DNA of 64,000 nt from Paenibacillus sp. USDA918EY. Lineage in GTDB: Bacteria > Bacillota > Bacilli > Paenibacillales > Paenibacillaceae. The notes under the pieces are model-generated. The model was not told where the DNA came from. It made no database searches and saw nothing but the letters and a program-made list of their open reading frames with translations. The position numbers were made by a program, and so were the translations under genes. Shown in pieces: positions 23,822-32,006 of this stretch (position 1 is its first letter; each line of letters begins with the position of its first letter). The stretch is taken from assembly GCF_009870825.1 (NCBI RefSeq), contig NZ_WTWY01000009.1, positions 124,001 through 188,000 on the forward strand, given 5' to 3'.

Positions 23822-26161
23822 TTAGATGTGCATCAGTTCAAATTGCAGCCGGCCTTGAAAACTCATCTTTTTGCCGTAGATCACAAGCTCTATTTCTTCT
23901 TGGGTGTCGGCCGAAATTTCCATCCGCTCCTTCGTCACGTTGAACTGCAGTTTGGTGCCCTTCCAGAACAGCGGGAAGGACAAACGCTCCCACGCATCCG
24001 GCATTTTCGGATGCACGTGCAGCGCGCCGTCCAGCATGCGGATGCCGGCAAACCCCATCACGACGCATTGCCAGATCCCGCCGAGCGAAGCGGCATGAAT
24101 GCCTGCGTCCGACGAGTGTTCATGCGGTCCCAAATCGATTTCGGCGGCTCTGCGGAAAAGCTCGTAGGCCAGCTTTTTGTCATCGAAATCGCTTGCCAGA
24201 ATGCTGTGCGTCGAGAAGGAAAGCGACGAATCATGCAGCGTTTTGGGCTCGTAATAATCGTAATTCGCCCGCTTGAGTTCGGGCGCGAACCTGTTTTCCA
24301 GCAGATAAAACAGCATCAGGATGTCCGCTTGTTTCGATACCTGCATTTCGTTGACCTGGTCCAGGCTGTAATCCTGGAACAAGGTGCCCACTTTCGCCTG
24401 CGATTTGTAAGGCGTCAAATCCAGCTCCTGTTTCTGCAGGTAGGTGTCGTCCTGGGCGATGATTCCGCGCCCGTCCGGCTGCGGAAGGTAGATGGCATCC
24501 GCCTTCTCCCGCCATTCCTGCGGTCCGCGCTCCAGACCCAGCTTGGATTCGAGGCGCTCCAGCAGCTGCGGATCCCGGTCCTTAAGCTCATCGTAATATT
24601 GAATGGCAAGCAGGAGATTAAAATGCGCCATGTAATTGGTAAAAGCGTTGTTGTCCACGTGTTCCTTGTATTCGTCCGGACCGATAACCCCGTTGATCTC
24701 GTACCTTGAAGCTTCCTCGTTCCACTCCAGGCGGCTCGCCCAGAACACCGCGGTATCGAAAATCATCTCGTAGCCGTAATCGTCCATGAACCGCTGGTCG
24801 CCGCTCGCCTTGTAGTAATGCCAAACCGCGTAGGCGATATCGGCCGTAATGTGCTGTTCGATGAATCCCGACCAAATTTTCGTCTGCTTGCCGGTTACGA
24901 CATCAACCGCTCCCCACACGGGGGTCACTTCCCCGTCGCTCGGCCAAGCGACCTCCCACGGATACATCGCGCCCCGGAACCCGTTTTCTTCCGCTTTTTT
25001 TCTGGCCCCTTCAAGCCCAAGATAACGGTATTCCAGCAGCGTCCTTGCCACGCTTGGCTCGCTGTAAATGAAAAACGGAAGAATGAAAATTTCGGTATCC
25101 CAGAAGGAGTGGCCCTTGTAGCCTTCGCCGCTCAGCCCTTTCGCCCCGATTCCCATGCGGCGGTCATGGACGGGCGTCATGACCGTCATGTGGTAAATCG
25201 CGAACCTGAGCGCCAGCAGATCGAAGCGGTGTGCGGATTCGATCTCGACACGGTACCGGCTCCAAATCTCCGCCCATGCTTGCCGGTGCCGCTCGAACAG
25301 CCCGTCGTATCCCGCCGATTCGGCCTTCTTAAGCGCTTCCAGCGAATGTGCGCGCAGTTTTTCGAGGTCGCCCGCTGCCTCGACGTCCGCGTCCCGGCTC
25401 GTATGCACCTGTACCAGCTTGTGCAGCTCCAGCGTCTGCCCGGCCTTCAGCTCCATGCGGTACGCCATCTCCATCTTGCGCCGTTCGATCTCCATCTGCA
25501 GGGCCGGCTCGAACGGATGGCCGTCGATCAGGAACCGGTGCAGGGCGCTCAGCACGAAATCGACCTTGGACTCGGTCGTCGTCTGCACGAGCTGAAGATA
25601 TTTTTTGTCAAAAATCCTTTTTTCGCCTTCATGGAAATGCTGGCTGCCCGAGTTGGCCGCCTGGGCGTTGATGCCGGATGTCAGCCGGAGCGTAATGCCC
25701 TCATCCAGCGGCGTCATCCGAAGCTTCATGCCGATCAGGTGCAGGTCATCCTTTGAAACGAAGCGGCGGAATTCGAACCGAATTCTTTTTCCGTCGGGGC
25801 TCCGCCATACGAAGGAACGGGTCAGCTCCGCATCGCGCAGGTTGAGCGTCCGTTCGTAATCGGCCGTATCGCCGGTTTCCAGCGAGAAACGCCGGCCGTC
25901 GACCAGCAGCTCGATCTGCGTCACGTCCGCCGCATTCGGCAGTTCGGTCACCTCCAACTCGTCGAACCGGTTAAACGTGCCGTTTACGAACAAGTTCCGG
26001 GTTCCCCCGATATAAGCTTCCTCCGTGGCGGAGCGAAGTCCCATATAGCCGTTCCCCAGAGACATGACCGATTCGCATTTGCCCTGAGCCAGCGGGTTGA
26101 ACGACGTTTCCGTAAAGCTCCACTGCTCGAGTTCGGGTGTTTGCCCGTTGTAGCTTAGCAT
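23822..26161 (-). CDS. GH65 family disaccharide phosphorylase (kojibiose/nigerose/trehalose/maltose type)
   Basis: A 779-residue enzyme that cleaves an alpha-glucosidic bond with phosphate, releasing beta-glucose 1-phosphate. The N-terminal beta-sandwich begins NPLAQGKCESVMSLGNGYMG, and the catalytic barrel carries GHSFWDTEIFILPFFIYSEP and GVIGPDEYKEHVDNNAFTNY, in which E497 is the expected general acid. The C-terminal jelly-roll contains HEHSSDAGIHAASLGGIWQC. ATG 26161 is preferred, with GGAG nine bases upstream, over a TTG at 26176. Substrate specificity within GH65 cannot be read reliably. The linked pgmB shows that the product is channelled to glucose 6-phosphate. It is the first gene of the operon. 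Confidence 0.9.
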   Translation of the reverse strand: MLSYNGQTPELEQWSFTETSFNPLAQGKCESVMSLGNGYMGLRSATEEAYIGGTRNLFVNGTFNRFDELEVTELPNAADVTQIELLVDGRRFSLETGDTADYERTLNLRDAELTRSFVWRSPDGKRIRFEFRRFVSKDDLHLIGMKLRMTPLDEGITLRLTSGINAQAANSGSQHFHEGEKRIFDKKYLQLVQTTTESKVDFVLSALHRFLIDGHPFEPALQMEIERRKMEMAYRMELKAGQTLELHKLVQVHTSRDADVEAAGDLEKLRAHSLEALKKAESAGYDGLFERHRQAWAEIWSRYRVEIESAHRFDLLALRFAIYHMTVMTPVHDRRMGIGAKGLSGEGYKGHSFWDTEIFILPFFIYSEPSVARTLLEYRYLGLEGARKKAEENGFRGAMYPWEVAWPSDGEVTPVWGAVDVVTGKQTKIWSGFIEQHITADIAYAVWHYYKASGDQRFMDDYGYEMIFDTAVFWASRLEWNEEASRYEINGVIGPDEYKEHVDNNAFTNYMAHFNLLLAIQYYDELKDRDPQLLERLESKLGLERGPQEWREKADAIYLPQPDGRGIIAQDDTYLQKQELDLTPYKSQAKVGTLFQDYSLDQVNEMQVSKQADILMLFYLLENRFAPELKRANYDYYEPKTLHDSSLSFSTHSILASDFDDKKLAYELFRRAAEIDLGPHEHSSDAGIHAASLGGIWQCVVMGFAGIRMLDGALHVHPKMPDAWERLSFPLFWKGTKLQFNVTKERMEISADTQEEIELVIYGKKMSFQGRLQFELMHI

Positions 26162-26201
26162 GTATTCCAACTCCAATCTCTGTCTAAAAAGCCTTGATTC
26201 C

Positions 26202-26229
26202 AGGGTATCGAAATCGATTTCGAAACCCT
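26202..26229. promoter_or_regulatory. 28-bp near-perfect palindrome, candidate operator of the phosphorylase operon
   Basis: Arms AGGGTATCGAAATC and GATTTCGAAACCCT differ from perfect symmetry at one position. The site is centred about 55 bp upstream of the GH65 start. Without a T run it is not a terminator. It is a good candidate binding site for the LacI protein encoded upstream. Confidence 0.65.
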
Positions 26230-26250
26230 CAAAAAAATATGGTTTATCAG

Positions 26251-26264
26251 GGAAAGCGCTTTCG
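26251..26264. promoter_or_regulatory. cre-like site (CcpA) or second LacI-family operator
   Basis: GGAAAGCGCTTTCG fits the catabolite-responsive consensus TGWAANCGNTNWCA at 12 of 14 positions and contains a perfect 12-bp palindrome. It lies between the repressor stop codon and the GH65 gene. Confidence 0.65.
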
Positions 26265-26270
26265 GGCAGA

Positions 26271-27281
26271 TTATATCATCGCCACGGATTCCCTGTCAAC
26301 CAGATGAAACGGAATTTTTTGATGCACCCCTGCCGCCTTTTTTTCAAGAATGCGAATCATCTGCTCGAACGCCAAAAAGGCCATCTTCTGAAAATCCTGG
26401 TGGATCGTCGTCAGCCGAGGGGTCGTATAGCCGGACAGCACGATATCGTCAAAGCCGATGATCGATAGCTTTTCGGGAATGCCGATTTGAAGCTCGCGGC
26501 ACCGGCTCATGAATCCGATCGCCATCAAATCGCTGGCAAAAAAAACGGCCGTCATCTCCGGATGCTCCCGCAAATAGGAATCGGCCAATTCATAGGCGTA
26601 TTCCTCCGTATAATCCCCGTTAACGACAAGGGATGGATCATATGGAATGCCGTTTTCCGCCAGAGCTTGGCGGTACCCTTCAAGGCGCTCCTTGCTCACG
26701 ACGGCATAATTATGGCCGTTCACCATGCCGATTCGGCGATGGCCGTGGTCGATCAAATACTGCACGGCGCATTTCGCCGCCGCGATGTTGTCCGTCATGA
26801 TCGAGCCGGTATACGAACCCGTGATGTCCGCATCGATGACGACGCACGGAAAGTTGCTGTCGACGATTTCGAGGAAATAAGGGTCCGTCGTTTTCAAACC
26901 GGTGATAAGCGCCCCGGACACCTTATGCTCTTTGCAAAACTGCCAATACGATTTGTCCTGCTGCTCGGACAAGCTGCGCGTATACAGCAGCACCTCATAG
27001 TTATAATGGGAAGCCGCCTCGAAAATCCCCGTCATCATTTTGAACAGCACGCCGTCTTTGCCGTTGGAATACTCGAAATTGGAAAAAATGAGGGCGATGG
27101 ATTTCGTCACCTTTTGCTTCAGGTTTTTGGCCAGCATGTTCGGCGAATAATTGAGCTCCTCCACGGCCTTCAGCACTTTTCTTCTCGTTTCCTCGCTGAC
27201 GTCGCTGTACCCGTTCAGCGCCTTGGACACCACGGTGGTCGATACGTTCGCGTGTTTCGCCACATCTTTTATCGTCGCCAC
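26271..27281 (-). CDS. LacI-family transcriptional repressor
   Basis: A 336-residue regulator. The N-terminal helix-turn-helix with hinge reads ATIKDVAKHANVSTTVVSKA and later NMLAKNL. The periplasmic-binding-like effector domain follows (SIALIFSNFEYSNGK, GALITGLKTTDPYFLEIVD, HRRIGMVNGHNYAVVSKERL, MTAVFFASDLMAIGF, LSIIGFDDIVLSGYTTPRLT). The start is taken as GTG 27281, 8 nt after AGGAGG; the GTG at 27290 overlaps that site. It lies directly upstream of the GH65 operon and is probably its local repressor, released by the imported sugar or a product. Confidence 0.92.
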   Translation of the reverse strand: MATIKDVAKHANVSTTVVSKALNGYSDVSEETRRKVLKAVEELNYSPNMLAKNLKQKVTKSIALIFSNFEYSNGKDGVLFKMMTGIFEAASHYNYEVLLYTRSLSEQQDKSYWQFCKEHKVSGALITGLKTTDPYFLEIVDSNFPCVVIDADITGSYTGSIMTDNIAAAKCAVQYLIDHGHRRIGMVNGHNYAVVSKERLEGYRQALAENGIPYDPSLVVNGDYTEEYAYELADSYLREHPEMTAVFFASDLMAIGFMSRCRELQIGIPEKLSIIGFDDIVLSGYTTPRLTTIHQDFQKMAFLAFEQMIRILEKKAAGVHQKIPFHLVDRESVAMI

Positions 27282-27405
27282 CTGGTTCACCTCCTGTAAA
27301 TTTGCAACCTAATGCGGAATGATCACATATTCACTAATTAAATCACAGCGCCCAAATCCTGTCAAAATGGATTTCCCGCGGCCGTCCCAAGCCGGGAATT
27401 CGCTG

Positions 27406-27434
27406 TGTTCATAAAAATCCTTTTAAAGTATAAT
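27406..27434 (+). promoter_or_regulatory. Candidate promoter of the three-component sensor operon
   Basis: A consensus -10 TATAAT at 27429-27434 lies 40 bp before the start codon. The -35 position (TGTTCA) is poor, so activation may be needed. Confidence 0.35.
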
Positions 27435-27473
27435 TATTCCATATGGGACACGATCAGACAAGGGGTGGCACCG

Positions 27474-29087
27474 ATGTACAAAGTTTTTATCGTCGACGAC
27501 GAAGCGGTCGTGCGCGACGGCTTGAAACGGACGATCGACTGGCGGGAGCACGGGTTTGAGCTGGCCGGCGATTTCGCCAATGGCCGCGAAGTATTGGAGG
27601 TGATGGAGCATACGGTACCGGACGTCATCATCTCCGATATTTCCATGCCGTTCATGGACGGGCTGGAGCTTGCCGCAAACGTCACCAAAAAGTACCCGTA
27701 CGTCAAAATCATCATCCTGACCGGCTTCGACGAATTCGAATATGCGCAGCAGGCCATCCGGCTCAAGGTGTCGGATTTTATTTTGAAACCGATTACAGCC
27801 CATGAAATGCGGGAGCTTTTGCGGAAGGTCAAGCTTGAAATGGATGAAACGGCCCGGCAGCATGAAGATTTAAGCCGCTTGTACAGCCAGTTGAAGCAAA
27901 GCCTGCCGCTGCTCAAGGAACGTTTTTTGGAACGTCTGGTCGTCAACGGATTGCGGCCGTCCGAAATCGAGGAACGTTTCCAATACTTCGGCCTTCCTCC
28001 GCTTTCCCCGCCGCAGCTCGTCATGGTTGCGGATATCGACGATTTCGGCACCCGGCAGCTTCAGCCGGAGGCGGCAAACGACACCGAGATTCTTCGCTAC
28101 GCGGCATACAATGTGCTCGAGGAAATCGCCGAACGCGAAGGTTTGCTGCTGTTCCGGACGCGGGAAGAGCGGCTCGTGCTGGTCGTCTCCGGCCTTGCCG
28201 ACGAAACGGAGCTGTACGAGCATGCCTGCCGCATCGCCGAGGAGGGGAGATTTTACATCGATAAATTTTTGAAATTTACCGTCAGCTTCGGCGTCGGGCA
28301 AGCGGTCGGGTCCGCCGAGGAGCTTCCCGTCTCCTACAAAAGCGCCCTCTCCGCGCTGGACTACCGCTTTTTGCTCGGCAAAAACCGCGTGCTCAGCATT
28401 TTGGATTTCGAAAGCCGGCCTTCCTACGACAACCGTTCCCGCGGCGACTGGGACCGCAGGCTCGCTTCCGCGGTCAAAACCGGTTCATTGCAGGAGGTTC
28501 GCCAGCTCATACAGCAGTTCGTCGCCGATCTGAAGGAAAGCATGGCCCCTCTTGATGCCTGCGTCCTCCAAATCCAGAAGGCCATCCTTTCGCTCATCAA
28601 TACGACGCAGGAGCTAGGGCTCGACAACGCCCGGCCGATCCGCCTGACCGACGTCTACCCGTTCAAAACGCTGGACGAAATCGGGGCTTGGCTCGAAGAC
28701 GCGGCGTCATCGGTCATGTCGGCCATCGCCGACAACCGCAACCATCATACGCTGGCGCAGATCCGCAAAGCGGTCGAATACATCGAAACCCACTACGCGG
28801 AAGAAAAAATCTCGCTGCAGGACATATGCCGCCACTGCTTGATGAGCACAAGCTATTTCAGCCTCGTGTTCAAGCAGCATACCGGCGAAACCTTCGTCGA
28901 GTATTTGACCCGCATCCGCATGGACAAGGCCAAGGAAATGCTGCAGCATACGATGATGAAATTTTACGAAATCGCCGGCAAGGTCGGGTACGGCGACCCG
29001 AATTATTTCAGCATTTTATTCAAAAAACATGTCGGCATGACGCCGCGCGAATACCGCGACAAATACGCCAAGGAGAGCCGGGCCTGA
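27474..29087 (+). CDS. YesN-type response regulator with AraC DNA-binding domain
   Basis: A 537-residue regulator. The receiver domain contains VFIVDDEAVVRDGLKRTIDW, the acceptor D55 in SDISMPFMDG, and KVSDFILKPI. A long central YesN domain follows, then an AraC domain with KISLQDICRHCLMSTSYFSL and MKFYEIAGKVGYGDPNYFSI, ending in FKKHVGMTPREYR. ATG 27474 is chosen because AGGGGTGG precedes it. The stop overlaps the kinase ATG (TGATG). The likely targets are the sugar transport genes downstream. Confidence 0.93.
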   Translation: MYKVFIVDDEAVVRDGLKRTIDWREHGFELAGDFANGREVLEVMEHTVPDVIISDISMPFMDGLELAANVTKKYPYVKIIILTGFDEFEYAQQAIRLKVSDFILKPITAHEMRELLRKVKLEMDETARQHEDLSRLYSQLKQSLPLLKERFLERLVVNGLRPSEIEERFQYFGLPPLSPPQLVMVADIDDFGTRQLQPEAANDTEILRYAAYNVLEEIAEREGLLLFRTREERLVLVVSGLADETELYEHACRIAEEGRFYIDKFLKFTVSFGVGQAVGSAEELPVSYKSALSALDYRFLLGKNRVLSILDFESRPSYDNRSRGDWDRRLASAVKTGSLQEVRQLIQQFVADLKESMAPLDACVLQIQKAILSLINTTQELGLDNARPIRLTDVYPFKTLDEIGAWLEDAASSVMSAIADNRNHHTLAQIRKAVEYIETHYAEEKISLQDICRHCLMSTSYFSLVFKQHTGETFVEYLTRIRMDKAKEMLQHTMMKFYEIAGKVGYGDPNYFSILFKKHVGMTPREYRDKYAKESRA

Positions 29088-30889
29088 TGCTCAGACTGAA
29101 CAAGCGCAATTCCGTCATACCGTTTCCGCCGTTCAAAAGCATCCAATCGAGCATTTTTTTTACGTTTTCCTGCCTGATTCTGGTGACGGTCATGGTCATC
29201 AGCTTAAACAGCTACCGTTTGTCGGTGGACGCGGTCGAAACGAACTCCCAAAGCTACGTACAGGAAATCATCAGGCAGGTCAACTCCAACATCCAATCCT
29301 ACATCGACAATATGGAGAACATCAGCATGCTTGCCATGACCAACAAGGACGTCAAATATTACATTTCCAACAACAGCTTTATCAGCAAAAGCGACCGCAT
29401 GCCTTACGAGAAACGGATTTCGGACCTGTTCCAAGCGATTTTGTACTCCCGCAAAGACATCTCGGCGATCATGGTGTTCGGGTACAACGGATTTTACGTG
29501 TCGGACCGGCGGATCACCCTTCTCAATCCGTACACGAAGCTGGAGGAGCAGCCTTGGTACGTAGAGGCGAAACAAAAAGGCGGCCAATCCGTCATCTCCC
29601 CTCCCCACGTCCAAAACATCATCCAGAACGAATACCGCTGGGTCGTCTCCTTGAGCCGGGAGCTCAAAAGCACGGACGGGATCCGGGGCGAGGGCATTTT
29701 CCTGGTCGATCTGAACCTCAGCATCATCAACGACATTTGCAGCAAAATCAATATGGGCAAAAAGGGTTACGTCTTTATCGTCGACAAATCCGGGAACATC
29801 GTCTACCATCCGCAGCAGCAGCTCATCTACAGCAATTTGCGCTCGGAACAGATTTCGCGGGCGGCCGCCGCCAAAAGCGGCACCTCCTTTACGGTCGACG
29901 ACAACAAGGGCAAACGCGTGTACTCCGTTCAGGACACCAATTTCGGCTGGAAAATCGTCGGCGTCGCCTATACGGACGATTTGATCGCCAACGAGGGCAC
30001 GATCCGCAACTCGATTTTGATGTACGCCTTGATCGGAATTCTTTTTTCCCTGCTGCTGTCGCTGTTTTTGTCCTACCGGATTTCGCGGCCTTTGCGCATT
30101 TTGCAGCGCGACATGAAAAAGGTCGAGCGCGGCAATTTCGACGTGCGGACCAACATCGAGCCGATCAACGAAATCGGGCAGCTCGGACGCTCCTTCAACC
30201 TGATGACATCACAGATCAAAAACCTGATGGAAGAAATCATCGAAAACCAGGAAAGCAAGCGGAAAAGCGAGCTGATGCTTTTGCAATCCCAAATCAACCC
30301 GCATTTTTTGTACAACACGCTGGATTCGATCATCTGGATGGGCGAGCAGAAAAAACACGAGGAAGTCGTGCTGATGACCTCCGCCCTGGCGAAGCTGTTC
30401 CGGGCCAGCATTACGAAAGACAAGGAGCTTGTGCCCGTCCGCGTCGAAATAGAACATATCACCAACTATTTGCTGATCCAGAAAATGAGGTACGGCGAGC
30501 AGCTCGAATACGAAATCGACGTTTCCCCGGATATCATGCACTACAAAACGCTGAAGATCCTTCTGCAGCCATTCGTGGAAAACGCCATTTATCACGGCAT
30601 TCGCAACAAGCCGGAGCCGGGCAAAATTACGATCCGCGGCCGCGAACGGGATGAAACGATTCTGTTCGAAGTCGAGGACGACGGCATGGGCATGACGCCG
30701 GAGCAGGTGGAAGGCATCTGGACGACGCATGGCAAAAAGCTGGGAACCAAATCGACGAGCGGCATCGGCATCGGCAACGTCAATGAACGGGTCAAGCTGT
30801 TTTTCGGGCAATCGTACGGCATTCAAATCCGAAGCGAGCCGGAAGAAGGCACGGTCGTGACCATCGCCATTCCGAAAATAAAGGAGTAG
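29087..30889 (+). CDS. YesM/LytS-type sensor histidine kinase
   Basis: A 600-residue kinase. TM1 is IFFTFSCLILVTVMVISLNS, followed by a dCache-like extracellular domain (SYVQEIIRQVNSNIQSYIDN, KKGYVFIVDKSGNIVYHPQQ), TM2 NSILMYALIGILFSLLLSLF, HAMP, the His_kinase domain with H406 (LLQSQINPHFLYNTLDSIIW), and HATPase motifs PFVENAIYHGI, VEDDGMGM and GIGIGNVNERVKL. The ATG at 29087 lies in a TGATG overlap with the regulator and has AAGGAG upstream. The upstream open frame is antisense-free extension and is rejected. The next gene, 5 nt on, encodes a likely ligand-binding partner. Confidence 0.93.
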   Translation: MLRLNKRNSVIPFPPFKSIQSSIFFTFSCLILVTVMVISLNSYRLSVDAVETNSQSYVQEIIRQVNSNIQSYIDNMENISMLAMTNKDVKYYISNNSFISKSDRMPYEKRISDLFQAILYSRKDISAIMVFGYNGFYVSDRRITLLNPYTKLEEQPWYVEAKQKGGQSVISPPHVQNIIQNEYRWVVSLSRELKSTDGIRGEGIFLVDLNLSIINDICSKINMGKKGYVFIVDKSGNIVYHPQQQLIYSNLRSEQISRAAAAKSGTSFTVDDNKGKRVYSVQDTNFGWKIVGVAYTDDLIANEGTIRNSILMYALIGILFSLLLSLFLSYRISRPLRILQRDMKKVERGNFDVRTNIEPINEIGQLGRSFNLMTSQIKNLMEEIIENQESKRKSELMLLQSQINPHFLYNTLDSIIWMGEQKKHEEVVLMTSALAKLFRASITKDKELVPVRVEIEHITNYLLIQKMRYGEQLEYEIDVSPDIMHYKTLKILLQPFVENAIYHGIRNKPEPGKITIRGRERDETILFEVEDDGMGMTPEQVEGIWTTHGKKLGTKSTSGIGIGNVNERVKLFFGQSYGIQIRSEPEEGTVVTIAIPKIKE

Positions 30890-30894
30890 CGCCT

Positions 30895-31878
30895 ATGCGA
30901 ATACAACGTGCCACGCTGCTTTTGACCATCATTTTTGTTGCGTCCGTCGTGTATATCATTTTATATTTCAAGCTGTTTATCCCGGCGCCGGAGCATGAAC
31001 GGAGCGTTACCGTCATTTTGAAGGAGCATAACATCCGCTCGGATTTTTGGCAGACGGTCAGCAGCGGGGCCAAAGCCGCCGCCAAGGAAGCGGGCTCGGA
31101 AATCACCATTACCGGCCCGCTGCAGGAAACCGACATCGACGGTCAGGTCGGGCTGCTGGAGGAAGTATTGGAGCAAAAACCGCAGGCGGTCGTGATCGCC
31201 CCGATCAATGACGACAGGGTGACGGACAAGCTGCAGAAAATTCAGGAGGCGAAAATCCCGCTCGTCATCATCGACACGCCGGTCAATCTCGCGTCTTCGC
31301 CGACTTTCGTGTCCAACGACCATACCGCCGCGGGCGTGCAGGCGGGCAAAGCGGCGCTTGCGCAGACAGGGAACCGTCCGAAATCCGTCATCATCGGCGA
31401 TTTTGCCTCGTCCGGCGTCTCGGCGGAAAGGGAAAAAGGGGTGCGCCAAGCCCTCCTTCCTTATCCCCAAAGCGTATACGGCACCTACTACTGCTCGGAT
31501 TCCGAGGAACGCGCGTATTTGATCGCCAAAACGATGATGCGGGACCACCGCGATTTGAACGCCATCATCGCCCTGAACGAGTCGGCGGCGCTGGGAGCGG
31601 CCAAGGCGATCAAGGACCAGAGCAAAACCGGGCTGATCAAGCTCATCGGGTTCGATACCTCGGCTTACGAAATCCGTCTGCTCGAGGAAGGGACGTTAAA
31701 CGCGACGGTCGTGCAGCAGCCGTTTAACATCGGTTACCTTGGCGTGCAGACGGCGCTGGATATGCTGGACGGCAAAAAGGTAAAGCCGGTCACTTACACG
31801 AATTCGATCGTCGTCACGAAAGCAAATATGTATTCGCCTGAAAACCAAAAGCTGTTATTCCCATTTATCGATAAATAA
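30895..31878 (+). CDS. Membrane-anchored RbsB-like sugar-binding protein, putative sensor partner
   Basis: A 327-residue periplasmic-binding protein of the type 4 (ribose/galactose) fold: FWQTVSSGAKAAAKEAGSEI, EVLEQKPQAVVIAPINDDRV, PLVIIDTPVNLASSPTFVSN, DLNAIIALNESAALGAAKAI and NATVVQQPFNIGYLGVQTAL. It has no lipobox; residues 9-29 form an uncleaved-looking membrane anchor (LLTIIFVASVVYIILYF). Being the third gene after a YesN regulator and a LytS-like kinase, it fits the XylFII-LytS-YesN three-component scheme known from clostridia. In that scheme the binding protein presents sugar to the kinase. No permease of the matching class is adjacent, supporting a sensory role. Confidence 0.85.
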   Translation: MRIQRATLLLTIIFVASVVYIILYFKLFIPAPEHERSVTVILKEHNIRSDFWQTVSSGAKAAAKEAGSEITITGPLQETDIDGQVGLLEEVLEQKPQAVVIAPINDDRVTDKLQKIQEAKIPLVIIDTPVNLASSPTFVSNDHTAAGVQAGKAALAQTGNRPKSVIIGDFASSGVSAEREKGVRQALLPYPQSVYGTYYCSDSEERAYLIAKTMMRDHRDLNAIIALNESAALGAAKAIKDQSKTGLIKLIGFDTSAYEIRLLEEGTLNATVVQQPFNIGYLGVQTALDMLDGKKVKPVTYTNSIVVTKANMYSPENQKLLFPFIDK

Positions 31879-31894
31879 TTGTTGCAATATGGAA

Positions 31895-31968
31895 TGAACT
31901 AAAGAAATGAAGGTTATAGGACCGCATCGGGCCTTTTTAACAGGAAGTTCGATGCAAGCTTTAGTTCA
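31895..31968. other. Nested inverted repeat (possible RNA stem-loop) between two binding-protein genes
   Basis: TGAACTAAAG (31895-31904) and CTTTAGTTCA (31959-31968) are perfect inverted arms. Inside them GCATCG (31924-31929) and CGATGC (31950-31955) also pair. There is no T run at the right end, so it is not a standard terminator. Confidence 0.6.
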
Positions 31969-32006
31969 ATCTATATAGCGATCCTTACGAAAGGTGTGAG
32001 CGCCTG

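Noticed and set aside
28688..29086. In-frame upstream extension of the kinase at 29087
   Set aside because: It overlaps the response-regulator gene in another frame. The ATG at 29087 has a good ribosome-binding site and the usual TGATG coupling.
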